From positions 11,899,268 to 11,963,267 of the forward strand of contig BSYO01000024.1 in the NCBI GenBank assembly GCA_033239525.1: 64,000 nt of DNA, in the 5' to 3' direction. This document shows, piece after piece, positions 24,065-35,984 of this stretch. The notes under the pieces were generated by a model, which did no database searches, was not told where the DNA came from, and saw nothing but the letters and a program-made list of their open reading frames with translations. Both the position numbers and the translations under genes were made by a program. This stretch comes from Nepenthes gracilis. Its lineage: Eukaryota; Streptophyta; Magnoliopsida; Caryophyllales; Nepenthaceae. Each line of letters begins with the position of its first letter. Positions within the stretch are counted from its first letter, which is position 1.

Positions 24065-25440
24065 AGATATAATTTTGGGACTAGTTGATTGTTAGGGGCC
24101 TTATCTGTCAGTGACAAGTGATAATTTATTTATAGTATTAATAATAAGTTTTGATGGAGGACTAGTTAAATGTTAAATTGATCAAAATATATTATTCCCA
24201 GTTCACTTTTATCCTTTCATCATTATATGATAATTTCTTTGTGTTAATCTTGATTGTGTGAGTACGGTCCTTATCAATACCGAACGACAATTCTATCATT
24301 GTAATTGTAATGCCTCCTTTGTGTCATACTTGATTGTATGAGTATTTGAGTTATTGGCTTCATATGGTCAAGGTTAAGAAGAGCGTATGATAATATTAGG
24401 GTATCTTGTCGAATGGGAAGTTACGACACCTTAGCGTAGTCTATAATTATCCGATACTGATTTTCGTATCATAGTGATAATGAGGTATATTGTTTATTAT
24501 GGATGAATACTTATAACTATGTGACCATGTAGAAAATGATATTGGGGATATCATTTGACGATGGGTATCACGGATGGTATGAGTATGCTACGGATACAAC
24601 CTCTAAGAGGACTGTAGGGGTAGTGAGGATACCATAAATAATCTCGTTGCACTTACCCAACCGTTAGGGGCGTAAATACGCGGCCTTTGGTTCACATTGG
24701 TAGAATAAGGTCCAAAGAGATTCATTATGATATTTCATCATTATTAATACATCCTTAATTTGGGATTCAATAAAATCGATGAGTTGTATTCACACTGATA
24801 TTCAGACCAAGAAATCCCTTTATGTCTTGTGAGGTCGGATTCTAAGGAATCGTCACCTTTTATTGATAAAATCTTATGATTTTTGTCACATCAGGGTTTG
24901 GAGTCACCTGCCTTTCTTATGCATTTGAATCGCAGATGGGATAAAATATAAATTCTTGGATATATTAAATTGTTGGATATTGTATTATTGTTCATGACTC
25001 TTGGCATACATTATATATGGTATATTGGAGATATTTATTGCCATTTTCTATTTTCTTTTGGATTTGTTATCACTTGTCGGGTATTTGACTCACCATTATA
25101 TTTTTTGGCTCCAAATTTAGTTGATTACATAGTGCGGGTCGAGGGATCCTACTTTTGTTACAAAACCTCGAGATAAAGAAGATATTAGAGATAGAGGCTT
25201 GTGAAGAGAAGCTCTAGAGTCAATTTTATTGATCGATATTTTATTTGGATATGTTATTGGGACTATATTCACAGGATAATAATATTGTATACATTTATTA
25301 TATCGAAGAAATTTATTATGAAAATTATAATTATTATGTTGAATTTAACAATGTATTTATGGGGATGATTGAAATTTTGAGTTTCCTCGTGGTCGATCTT
25401 AACCGGGTTGAGTGACTTAGGTTCGGGTCATCACATCCTT

Positions 25441-28400
25441 CCTCCCATACATCAGCATCAACACCCAAACGGAGAGAAGTGGGAAGAAAAAGTAGCCCAC
25501 TAGATAAGAGCTCATTTGCTTGACACCTCGGTATTCGGGAGTATCGGAGTGACAAGGCCCACTCCCGAAAGAAAGTTCAACCTGGTCCTGAGCGTAGGCC
25601 AAAAGCCTAGAGCGGTGACATCTTCGCTATTTTTGAGACGACCGGTGATTTTTTGCCCATAAAGAAAACTCTTGTAGTGTCGACAGGAACTCTATCATTC
25701 TCTTGTTGCAGCAAAAGGCGCAAGCCGAAGAAACTTTCCAAGTATTCGGCCCTTTGTTCGCGAGAGACTTGACTCAGAGGATTAGCAAGGCTAATCCTGC
25801 GGCAATGCCTCTTATCGACCTAGCACAGAGCAGCAAATCTTGCTAAAGTTGTCGTTGTTCTCATGATAGGGGCTCAATATGCTTGACGCGCTATTCATCG
25901 CACCAGCAAGAAACGTCCCCACGGCAACGATTCCTCCTCGGATAGCCATGCTAATGGACGACTAGCCCCCAAAGTGGGCAAGCGCTCGATGTTCAAATGA
26001 GCGCCTTCTTTGGGACTATACATGTCCATCCAAGGATGCTACGTTAGGGGCTTCGCTCTCCAACTCCTAGACAATCCGAGCGAATCAATATCAGTAGAGG
26101 ATCCGTGGCCTAACGACCTTATAGCCCAGGTAGCCATGGGCGACAGGGCCTAGCAATAGTCAGAGGACCGACTGAGTCATGAGGCGTGGGAGGAAAGCCC
26201 AAAGCGGTACATTTCATGCCATTCTCGTGACAATAGGAGGCCACTTGCCCAGGAAGGAACTCCACACAGCGTCAGAAGACACTTTACCGACCTACTAAGG
26301 TCACTGTTCATAACAAGGATTCATTCGTCTCCATCTTCTCGTAGCATCTTGGGACTAAATTTGAATTCCCGTGAATGAAGTTTCAATCCGGTGATCCGCC
26401 TGGATCACTTATGCACTTTGCCAAATTCCCAAGGCCTTATAGGTTCCCAGCATAGAGTCGAAAGCAGGTTGGGATGCCCTTAAGGGCGGTAGAGTCCTTA
26501 ACCCCACGCACATGGCATTTCATTCTAAAAGATGCAACCATCGCACTATGCGAAACAGGTAGTAGGCTGGAATGCCCTCCGGGAGGAGGAGTCCTCAACC
26601 GCCTTCCCTATGGTGTTTCACGCTAGAAGACGATTCCCTCTCGTCGACCGCATTCCACCATTGGTACTTACGGGTCGCATTTTTGCAATGAGAGCCCAGT
26701 ATCAAAATCATGCACTCGGTTCAGCGCGGCAAACCCAATCCTTCGAAGTATAGAGGTCATAGGCCATAGCGCCGACAAAAGCACCTCGGCGATCCTCCAG
26801 AGCGGTGTGCGCAATCATAACACCCGAGATGGTTAACCCTTTCCAAGGGTATATCATGCCATCCACTACAAGCATCGTCGACGATTTTATGCCAAATCTA
26901 AGTGTGTCTTGCATTCATCATGCAAAGAGTTTGAATCATACTTTAATTAATAAAATAGTTGTTCCCTTTGTTTAATCTGCTCATACGAATACTTACATAT
27001 CATCTCATAAAATAAGTAACCTAAATTGTCATTAAGTTGGGTGAATTTTCGTTCACCTATAACTCAACCTACACGGTCAAAGAACCTCGGTCCCGTCTAC
27101 CGAGCGGCCCATTCGTGATTGAATTTCGAACCTTTGTCCTACTATTGAGCACCCTATGCGTGATCAAATTTTAAACCTTAGTCTCGTTATTGAGCGCCCC
27201 ACAAGCGGTCAAACACAAAACCTGAGAGGGCTTTTACGCATACGTGCGATGACATCCTCTTGAAGAAGAGAGCACCATCAGTCGACAACTGTCGGCAAAT
27301 TTGGACCAGACACATGAGAGCTACGACATCCTCTGACAAGATCAAGCACCAATATAGTTACGTGCGGGCGACGGCCTAAACTTCACCAAAGCTCGGCGGC
27401 TGCAACCACGAAACCCAATCACCCCTCGTGAAGCTTACCTATACTCGTGCCACGATGTCCTCTTGAAGGACAGAGCACAAACAGACAAATGTGTCCGAGT
27501 CAAGCCCAGCGACAATAGCACCTATGCTTAGCTGGGAATAGGTTGTACCTATGCCACAAGCTCCTCTCGGTAGGAGCAAGCATAATTTGGTATGCATGTC
27601 CAAGTCATCCCCAGTAACCCCTGTAGTGAAAATGCTCAGCCAATGCGTAGAAAGGTATCGAACAAAGAAGTTCAACGAAACAAGAAAAGGATCAAGCAAC
27701 AATGATAAAAGCGTTCTAACTGTTTCATTAAAGAATCAAGATATACATATTAAAGCATCCAACGACCTCAAAAGATATAAGATGCCGTCTATGCCTATGT
27801 CCTAAATGGATAACTATCCTATGGTCTTGGATCCTCTGAAGAGTGTGGCGTAGGGGCTCTTCCCTCTCTCACCGGGAAACCAATCAAATCAAACCGGGTT
27901 GAGTTCCAACATTCCTCAAGTCTAGAAACTAATAGAAAAGTCTAGAGCCACCATGGAAAGTGTTCACCTACAGAATTGAATGCCTTCCTAGAACCGCTAA
28001 TCCAACATCAAGGCCACCTCATCAGAGCTGAATCTGGTCCTCAGCTCTACCTCTAGTCGAGCGCACAAGCCCAACAAATCATTAAGACATTGTCGGTTCT
28101 CCCACACTTGTCCTCGAGTGATGCAATCAAATCTAATGTCCGAGCATTGGCCTCCGAGAGCTCTTACAATCTCGGCTCGATCTCGGACAAAGCTCAGTCA
28201 AGGTAGTTGACCCGCTCCAGGCTTTGCTACGCCTCAGCAATGGTAGCATTGACCCAGTGCTCCATCTTGCTGCACATTAACCATCTCGGCCTCCCATAAG
28301 CACACAGCCTCCATCATCATGTGGGGCACCCCCCACAGCTATCAAGCAAAAAAGAGCGATCAGACAAGCTACAATAAAAGAGTATAATCACAAGACCGAA

Positions 28401-30296
28401 GAAACCTACAAAGCCCTACCTCATGGGAAGGTGGACGGACTGGATCAGAGGATCTAACGTACTCAAACCTAGGAGGCGCCCTTCGAGTTGCAAGCAACTC
28501 AGGAATCAAGGCATCCAAGTGATGCCCCTCTCCAGCAACAACCAAGCTCTCCAAGCCATCCTCTCTGATGTCCTCCATCGTTTGTTCATCGTCGCTTCCC
28601 TCCTCAGTCAAAGGCACAATGGCAGAGGAAGACAATGTTTTCGATGACAAAGCAAGCAAAGCAAGAATATTGACGACGTCTTGGTGAGCCATCAGCAGAA
28701 GGAAAGATGGCTAATTTGGGGCTGAGATATTCATAAAGCAAAAAGACGTCAAAATTGTTGGGAATCATTGCTTAAATAGCCAAACAACTTGGTCTGGCAG
28801 CGACGTCATTTGAAGATGCTAAAATAGTGCATCCCCATAATGGCCACAACCCACACCCTCACTCGGGTGCACAGCGTGCATCTTTTCACTAGAGCCATTA
28901 TCTCGAAGTGACGTAACACCTCCCAACGCAGCCCGCTAGCAATTAATGCACCTTGGCACCTTGGTTTACGCACTCAATGACGTATCTCTGATGATGATGC
29001 CCATACGCATCATCCCCCGGGCATTGCAAATCAATGGTGTCCAACCCTGGTAGGCTCGAGGCAAGCTCAGTCGGCCCTTGTCCCAACCAAGCGTAGGGAC
29101 AAGTCGTCGTAAGCCAAATTGCAAGAAGACTGAACTGTCAAACCGGCATAGACTAAGCAACCGAAGGCAACATCCGAATGCTTCAATCATTCACACTATG
29201 TGAGAATATTCCAACCATGCAATAAAGTCAAAGAACGCTCAATAGTTCCATTCATTAATTTCTTTTACAAACTACAAAACTTATAACAACGAATGTACAA
29301 CCCAAAAAGGGAATAAAAATACATGAAATGATAATTCAACTATTGAAGCCTTGCTCCACTAAGACGAACACCCAAAGGGCAACCAGTCGCTTAACCCTGG
29401 AAAGGAATCTCAGCAATTGAAATGACACACTCCTGACGGTCTAGAAGATGAGGGTCATGTCAACCATTCCTTTCAAGCTATTGAGGCAGGAAGCGCAAGC
29501 AAAAGCCCTCCCCCACAAGAGTAAGGGGTCATTCACCCGCTCTCACCAGGGAGGCGACCAACAGAGACTGTCCACCAAGACAAGCCATAACCGCACAGTC
29601 TAGAGTCTGTACTAGACCCAGTGTGGCGACGATCCCTTGGACCAGCAGTGGACTCAGGAAACTCCTCCACCAGTAGACGCCAACAATCCAATGTGGGCCA
29701 AAGATGGAGTGGTCATTCTCTCTAACGAGAAAGGGAAGAAGCAACCTTCCCCCTTCGGGGGTTGAACCACCACTCTACTAAGCTACCTCAATGAGGACTA
29801 TGCGACAACAGTTGGGAGAAAAGATAACAACGACCCTGTACTTAGGCCACCCTCGTTATAGTATGAGGATAGTCAAAGTATGAAAATTAGGGCAAACTTC
29901 AAATGTATCTTTGAACCTCTCAAAGTTTCCTCTGATCTCGGCCGATAGCAACGTAGGCTCCATGCCCACTCCAAACTTTCACACTACTCGACTGGTGATA
30001 GAATGATTCGTGAAGTGAGGCGCAGAGAGCCCCTCCATTTATAGCTAGGGAAAGAAAATCGGTGAGCAATTATTGCAGATGATTACACTTGCCAAAGCTA
30101 TCTGCAGAGAATCAGTGATGCTCAGATAATCATCCCCAAATCTTGCTAAGCAAGGCAAAGGATCATTACTCCCCTATACGGAAAGGCTGTAGCATGCCGA
30201 GGGAAGGAAAATGTGCAAGCCAGCAACTGTAGGAGACGTCCCATCGACAGATATGCTGGGAGCTGAAGCGACTCAACTTCCAAGCATGGGAACTAG
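25441..30296 (+). other. Interior of the LARD-like element
   Basis: The sequence resumes after the nested solo LTR. Two imperfect copies of an ~90-bp block lie at about 26458-26543 and 26549-26640 (ggttgggatgccct / ggctggaatgccct). Three copies of a 45-bp unit start at 27103, 27148 and 27193 (gagcg.ccc...). Related short motifs such as gatgtcctcttgaag recur at 27250-27480. A gag-like stretch (FQSGDPPGSLMHFAKF) can be read near 26378-26430 but is too weak to assign. No pol domain is readable in any frame. A purine-rich catgggaactag just before 30297 may be the polypurine tract. Confidence 0.6.
28369..28692 (-). other. Antisense 107-codon frame in the LARD-like element
   Basis: An ATG-initiated frame runs opposite to the element, between the repeated block and the 3' LTR. 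It starts MAHQDVVNILALLALSSKTL and has an acidic middle (EEGSDDEQTMEDIREDG). I do not recognise a domain. Some Tat-lineage elements (for example maize Grande) carry antisense genes in this position (family knowledge), so a decayed remnant of such a gene is possible. Chance is equally possible. Confidence 0.25.
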
Positions 30297-32285
30297 TGAT
30301 ATGTCCGGTCACCCATTTGGGCTGACCCAAAATCTAGTCTGTCAGAGAACGTGCCTAGGATGCAGTAGCCCAACAAGATCCGGTGAAGCACAAGCCCCAT
30401 GAAGCGCCAAGTTAGGCCCCATCAGCAACCCGTGCAGCTTGACCTAGAAACAGCCCATCAGCTTAGCGATTTCCGCTCGACAGACAAACCCATATGCTCC
30501 CACCAGTTGGCAATTGCCAGCGCATGCTCCGCCAGATGGAAATTGCCAGCGCATGCAGCCAATCACAATGTAGAACATTCCTCCAACTCATCTGCCGACA
30601 AATAGCCTGGCGTCCCGCTAATCAATGGGACGGCACTTGCCAAAATTACAAAGGCAGCTTAGCAAATATTCTACCAAAGATCATACACCACAGAGAATGG
30701 AAATACGATTCCGCGAGTCTCCCCAATAGGTAGCTGTCATAGCTTGTCTTCATGATCGCCAAGATAGCTCAACAAATCCGCATGAGCAACCATTGCCAAC
30801 AGTATGCCCCAAAGCACGCTTCGTAATCCCGCTCTACAAATATCTCCCTTCCTCCACGGAGAAATGAGAGGTTGAACTGGGCTCTCGGTCCCGCAGAGAG
30901 GATTTAGATAAAAGCAATGCCAATGAAAGAGAAGGCAAGGAAGCGTGATTCCACAAAGTGGAACCCAAGCATAGAGGAGATGGAACAGAAGGGAAAGAGA
31001 TTGACAGAGCATTCTTACATTTGTACTTTCTCAATAGCTCGAAGGGCTCCCCCAATAGAGTAGGAGCACCCTTGGTTTTGAAGCCACTCTTTGACCCAGG
31101 CTCGCAATTGTATAGGCACCATGCCCACTCCAAGCTCTCACGCTACCATCGTGGCAAAGATGATTTGTATAACAAGGTATAGGAAGCCCCCCTCACTAGT
31201 AGCTGAAGAGGAGTTTAGTAGGTGCTTTGCACTCTGTTATCATTGGCTAAGAGCTCTTTCCTCCTCCAAGTAGCTACTCTCCCACGATCACATCCCGCAA
31301 CAAGCCGCCCGCTCATTAGGCGCACTCATCGGAGCCTTATCTTCTATCTCTCAAAGTTGACCCCTGGTTGGGCGCACTCAATAAGAACTCAATCCTCCAT
31401 CTCTCAAACCTACCCTTAGCCGAGTGCACCTAGGGGGAGCCTTGTCCTACACATATAAGCTACCCCTTGGTTGGGCGCACTTAGTAGGAACCTTGTCCTC
31501 CATCTCTCAAAATTGTTTTCTGATAGGGTACACTCATTAAAGTCCTGTCCTCCACCTCTCAACCGCCCCTTGGTTAGGCACACTCAGTAGAAGCCTTGTC
31601 CTCCATTTGTCAAAATAGTCTTCTGATCGGGTATACTCATTGGAGCCTTGTCCTCCACCTCTCAACCGCCCCTTAGTTAGGCACACTCAATAGAAGCCTT
31701 GTCCTCCATCTCTCAAAATCGCCCCCTAACCGAGCATACTTAATAAAAGCTCAATCCTTCATCTCTCAAAATTGCCCTCTAGCCAGGCACACCTAACGGG
31801 AGCCTTGTCCTCCCCTCTAAGTTGCCCTTTGGTCGGACACACTCAGTAGGAACTCAATCCTTCATCTCTCAAAGCTACCTTTTGGTTGAATACACTGAGC
31901 AAGAGCCTTATTCTCCATCTCTTAGACCCGCCCCCTGAACAGGCGGACTCATTGAAACCCTATCCTCTATCTCTAAGTTGCTCCCTTGTCGAGCACCATT
32001 TAGGCCGCCCCTCAATCGAGCGTACTCATTGGAGCCCAATCCTCCATCCTTAAGTCTTTCCCTAGCCAAACACACCCAAACACTCAATCTCTTACTACAT
32101 GCATCCATGCATACTTATTCTCTTCCTATCATTCTATCAAGTTGAGAAAGATTATTGACTTGTTCGTTATGTTGCGTAGGATCAAGATTTGAAATGACGA
32201 AAATTAGACCCGCTTCAATTTGACCCATTGTGGAGAATCAAATGACTTCCTAATCCGTGCGATAATCCAATTCCAAAATGCATCA
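30297..32285 (+). repeat. 3' LTR of the LARD-like element (1989 bp)
   Basis: Starts TGATATGTCCGG and ends AAAATGCATCA. It carries the same TATA-region (ctctacaaatatctccc near 30832-30848) and the same tandem array as the 5' LTR. Confidence 0.85.
31310..32110 (+). repeat. 52-53 bp minisatellite inside the 3' LTR
   Basis: This array is homologous to that in the 5' LTR, with units of ggagccttgtcctccatctc followed by ctcaaagttg and gg(t/c)gcactca. Unit order and number differ slightly from the 5' copy, so array evolution continued after insertion. Confidence 0.8.
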
Positions 32286-32371
32286 ATTATATTCAGTAAG
32301 GAGGGAGCCTTCATACTAAACCTGGTAGGATGCAAAAATTACGGTATAATTACAAATTGTTGTTTTTTCAT

Positions 32372-32490
32372 GATAGTTTTTTTGGCAAGTTTCTACCTTG
32401 GATGAGTTATCACAATTGGTGTCGGGCTAGCTTCTTATCCAATTGATACCATGCGTAGAAAGATGATGATGACATCGGGAAAAGCTAATA
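32372..32490 (+). pseudogene. First part of the terminal AAC exon, broken
   Basis: Continuation of the AAC locus beyond the 12 kb insertion: GAT AGT TTT then ...[20 protein letters not shown], which includes the carrier signature region (RRRMMM in working proteins, here RRKMMM). Three lesions are visible against the copies at 48023 and 51109: the splice acceptor cag is now cat, one extra T shifts the frame near 32380, and TGG GG has become TGA. The exon is cut at about 32490 by the next element and its remainder lies at 36571-36634. Confidence 0.85.
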
Positions 32491-32492
32491 TG

Positions 32493-32846
32493 TGCACCAT
32501 GACCGTATCAAGGAAATCGAAGGCAAGAGGTGGCAATGGCTACGAGAGGGGAGCTCTGGCAAAGGGAAACAAGAAGAACAAGAGAGTGAGAGAGGAAGAG
32601 GGAGAGATTGAGAGGGAGAAATCAGAGAGAACATGAGAGAAAGAGAAAATGTAGGAGATGAGACAACTAACTTCTTCCCTTCCTTCATCCCTATACCATT
32701 ACATTTATAATAAATGGGGCACTAAAATTAACTGATTCAGTTGGGAGGTGGGAAAAAGGATAAAGGGTAAACTTAACAACTAACGGACGGAATAAAAACC
32801 AAACCAAGGGGAAAATGAGAAAAGGAAAAAACTAAAGGCTCTAACA
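32493..32846 (-). repeat. 3' LTR of the gene-capturing element
   Basis: On the minus strand it begins TGTTAGAGCCTTTAG (32846) and ends CATGGTGCA. It aligns over its full length with 36209-36565 at high similarity, including a purine-rich gagagagga block and cattacatttataataaat. Confidence 0.85.
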
Positions 32847-32859
32847 TTATCCATTTTAT

Positions 32860-32955
32860 TAAAATAACATTGTCCTCAAGGATGAACGAGGGGGGATCCG
32901 GACTAGATTCAGCAACGACCTCCCAAGTGGCTTCTAATATTCCGTCAGTCCAACC
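32860..32955 (-). pseudogene. Chromodomain tail of a Ty3 integrase
   Basis: Reads GILEATWEVVAESSPDPPSF then ILEDNVIL, directly before the 3' LTR. The (A)TWE...F.LEDKV pattern is the usual end of chromovirus integrases, where the chromodomain helps target integration. Only this tail remains. Confidence 0.6.
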
Positions 32956-33544
32956 CTTGGTATCATACGCTAACCCTGAAATGAAATTGCAAAATAGAAG
33001 GGATGCAATTGCTACCCAAGACAATGTACTGGTGCTCTGGTACATGGTTGATTCTGCAGTAGCGGCATCAATTGACAGAGGTGCAGGCCACGATACATGC
33101 CTCCAACACTTGCTTGTTGAACTAATAAGCATCTCTACATATTTATTCCAACTCCTGGGCCTATTGACACAAACCTCCAAGGAATTAGCAACATTCTTTA
33201 AGCCATAGACCTCCATGTTGTGCAAATTCTCACCAGCCCAGATTTGGAGAGTGCATGTGTTTATCCCCATGTCAGCACTAGCAAACAATGCAATGAGCAA
33301 AAATCTAATGGCGGCTATAGGGCTGAATTCCTTGAATCTATTTCCTAATACTTTGATGAAATAGAACTTCAATAAAAATACCCAAAACCCATAGTCATAA
33401 TGCAACAGTGCGGATGGAGAAATCCAATGAAACATAAAGCGGCGGAAGCAAACTCAGCAGCTTCATCAATATCCACTTCCTCAAACACAACTCTGCCTTC
33501 GAGCTCTACCCTTTCTAGAATTGAAAAGTAAGAACTAATGTCCG

Positions 33545-33995
33545 CATTGTTGTGGTGATGCTTTGATAAGTATGCAGCTTGACTTATGTATGCTAATATA
33601 AGTGTTGGATAAACAAGAACAAAAGCAATCTGAATTGTAACATAGGAGAAGTGTCTTAGAGCAGGAAACATTGCCTCTGATCCTGTTATATACAGCAAAA
33701 CTCCACTTAGGGACATCGAGCCACTCGACCTTGTTTGCTTCAAGAAGTTGTACATGTAATAAGGTGAGAGGGCTTCATAGACGAATGGGTTCCAGTGGAA
33801 GATATTGTACAAGCCAAGAGCACATATGCAAAAGTGACCAAACCAACACCACCAGTACAAAGATGAATCCCACGCAATGTGTACCATAGTGTTGGAGAGT
33901 AAATAGCAACACTAATACAAAACATATTATAGGGATCACTGCATCTCGAATCAGATAAAAGTCCAGTCCTATAACATCTTCAAATCTAGGTTGTT
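33545..33995 (-). pseudogene. Captured fragment of a KUP/HAK/KT potassium transporter
   Basis: KUP/HAK proteins are multi-pass K+ transporters. Two frames joined by a shift near 33860 give FEDVIGLDFYLIRDAVIPII, then the membrane stretch, then [37 protein letters not shown] and [19 protein letters not shown]. These are family blocks (ALSP.Y.Y.F, SLGG..L.ITG.EA, LAY.GQAAYL) in family order and without an intervening intron, about 150 of some 750-800 residues. The family Gly in Y.GQAAYL is Ser here. The match stops abruptly after KHH and runs into unassigned sequence. It is a retro-captured piece and is not expressed as a transporter. Confidence 0.8.
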
Positions 33996-34179
33996 GCACC
34001 TGCACATAAATATTCTACACAGTAGAGGAAACTACTAGGCAAGGGAAAGGAAGGAAACAGTAGTCTAGTTCCCAAGATGCAACTATGACAGAGAACATCC
34101 ACGTTGCAAACACTGAAGCAGATAACAAGAGAAATGACCTGAAGGATGATGAGAATGCCACCGCATTTGAAAATGTTGG

Positions 34180-34545
34180 TAACGTCCCCGTTTCTGCCAG
34201 TACAAGTACATGAGCATATGTTGGGGCTGAAAGCTCAAGCTGCATTCCTTCATCAGCAAAAATTACTCCTTCTGGAGTATATGTTGTCCCAATCATGCCA
34301 TATTCAAGAGCAACAGGAGCAGGGTACAGGGAGTGAAACATACATATCGTTGATACCAACATCATATTGGTGGTCCGAATTCCAGCCTTGTCTCTGCATA
34401 TCAGTGTTATGCCTTCCATACTAACGACTACAACATCACTTGAAACAAGTACTGTGGCAGGTAATATAAAAAAATAGCGATTACCTAGAACAGTTACAAC
34501 CTCAACTTGGGATGCTTGTAACTTCTCAATAACCTTCCCACCAGT
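34180..34545 (-). pseudogene. Captured fragment of an ECA3-type calcium P-type ATPase
   Basis: Two ATPase segments are fused in series on the minus strand. LQASQVEVVTVLGNRYFFIL and the following PATVLVSSDVVVVS match the actuator region just after membrane helix 2. GITLICRDKAGIRTTNMM matches the phosphorylation-site region, then TTYTPEGVIF and MQLELSAP. About 100+ residues between them, including helices 3 and 4, are missing. The catalytic DKTGT motif reads DKAGI, so the fragment is dead. The closest family pattern is ECA3, where TTNMMSVSKIC and GTTYAPEG occur (family knowledge). The join of distant coding parts without intron sequence points to an RNA intermediate. Confidence 0.72.
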
Positions 34546-34559
34546 TGTTTTCAGTAATG

Positions 34560-35657
34560 ACCCCCATTGTTGGGATAAAAGTCCAGCTTCAATACACTCA
34601 TAATAGGGCCCATAGCCACTTTCCTGTGGTAATTAGGCTGCCAAAATAATAACGAAGATATTGAGGCAGCCACCCCGGGGGTCAACTCCAAAAATACAGT
34701 ACACCAATTAAATTTGTCTCACAATGGAGGGACTGATTTCTCTTCTAGGCGTTGGGCTGGGATGGTATAAATTTCAATTGCACTGTAAATTTGGGATCCT
34801 GAGTTTAGGGATATGATTGAAACAAGATAGCCCGGTGTGACTCGGTCATCCCATATAAGGCTCAAACCTCGTTCTAGACGGCGGTCTATTTCAGCAGGTG
34901 TGCCTTGCTGTAAGGATAAAAAGTCAGGTTCAGTGGGTATGATGACTTGGGCATTTCTACTGTCCAGGACCACGACCAAAACAACAAGATAAGCTCAAGA
35001 AGTATCATCAAATATTTTTCAGTCACGAATTATTGGTGTTGCTTGTCTATTAGTCCAGTCATGAACATGAACTTGCCAACCGAGGTGATTTTGCTCGATC
35101 ACTCCTGCCTTCTCAATTTGCCCTTGTGGCTTGGCTTTAAAAGCCAAAGGTAGGGCATCATAACAACTTGTGTTCAAGTCTCTAACTCCAACATCCACAA
35201 TGGAGTCAAGAGTAGGATTATCAGTGCCAACGAATGCAAAAATGTAGGTGTGTGGAGCCGCACCCCCGAGGACCACAATAGTAAGGTTGGGGTCACATTC
35301 ACAAATTATATTTGTAAATTTTGTGAAGGCTAACGGGTAAGGATGACTATGATGGACGCAAGTTGTGATCAATGACGGTGTGTGAAGAATTGGGAAAATT
35401 GCGGACGGTCCTAGTTGTTCGATTTGGTTTAGTGATGGTAGGATTTCATTTTTGGATTGTAGAATTTGTGGTTTAGTTGACGTATCTGCGGTGATTGGAG
35501 TTTCTAGAAGAGTTGGATCGTCTTGAGACAAGGGGTGACCAATTTCAATGATGGAGGTTTGAATTTGTGCATTGGGGGAAATGTTAGAGGTATTACCTGC
35601 TGCATGTGGCGATTCTGTTGGAGATGCTTGATGTTGTTGTTGGTCGAGTCGGTTCAA
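34560..35657 (-). other. Unassigned reading frames in the gene-capturing element
   Basis: Two longer frames are seen: 35657-35019 (212 codons, starting MNRLDQQQHQASPTESPHAA, with CECDPNLTIVVLGGAAPHTY and LPLAFKAKPQGQIEKAGV) and 34979-34719 (86 codons, with IDRRLERGLSLIWDDRV). The first 40-60 residues look like the low-complexity end of a gag protein. The rest resembles no family I recognise and may be a third captured host sequence. Confidence 0.4.
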
Positions 35658-35984
35658 GGAAGGAAGAATGTCCGCGAGGGAGTGACGAATCTGTGTTGTG
35701 GTAGAAACGGAGGGAGCGGTTCAAGCAGCAGGTGGTTGTACGAAACAAGCGGTGGACGGGATTGCAGGTTGGGGAAAATGGAAGGGATTGCCTCGGATCA
35801 GTATTGCAGCAACTAGCTCACCATCCAGAACCAGAACTCAAGAATCTAGCTCAAGAACTACTCAACAACCATCCAGCTCAAGAATCGGCTCACCATCCAC
35901 CTCAAAGAACAACCCGATCCGCTCGGCAACCATCAAGCTCAGCAATCGGCTAGTCTGCTCGGCACCGTAGTGCTCGCCAATTAG

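Larger units (their letters stand above)
22461..25435 (+). mobile_element. Solo LTR of a second Ty3-type family, nested (2975 bp)
   Basis: Begins TATAATATCCC (probably once TGTAATATCCC) and ends GGGTCATCACA, ends that resemble the long LTRs at 42.2 and 52.8-55.1 kb. The flanks tcttt (22456-22460) and tcctt (25436-25440) are a diverged 5-bp target-site duplication. No internal domain is present, so this is a recombination product. It interrupts the interior of the LARD-like element and is therefore younger. It carries an (AAT)n array and a TG-rich tract. Confidence 0.75.
20261..32285 (+). mobile_element. LARD-like non-autonomous LTR retrotransposon (12.0 kb)
   Basis: Two related LTRs (20261-22209 and 30297-32285) share TGAT...CATCA ends and are flanked by the 5-bp duplication gttat (20256-20260) / attat (32286-32290). 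The empty site is inferable from the two other AAC copies, which read gttatattcag or gtattcaata. A primer-binding-like sequence follows the left LTR. The interior, about 5.1 kb without the nested solo LTR, shows no readable protease, RT, RNase H or integrase, only repeated non-coding blocks and weak gag-like words. Orientation is set by the primer-binding site. It resembles Tat-lineage partners such as rice Dasheng (family knowledge); the lineage call is inference. Confidence 0.82.

Noticed and set aside
26532..26914. Frames of 68-73 codons in the LARD interior as possible gag
   Set aside because: Some gag-like words, but no conserved gag core or zinc finger. Described only as interior sequence.
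32451..32636. Plus-strand 61-codon frame [14 protein letters not shown]...
   Set aside because: A fusion of the broken AAC exon with antisense LTR sequence; it has no start context or domain of its own.
33671..34424. Plus-strand frames at 33671-33889 and 34146-34424
   Set aside because: Shadows of the captured KUP and ATPase fragments on the minus strand.
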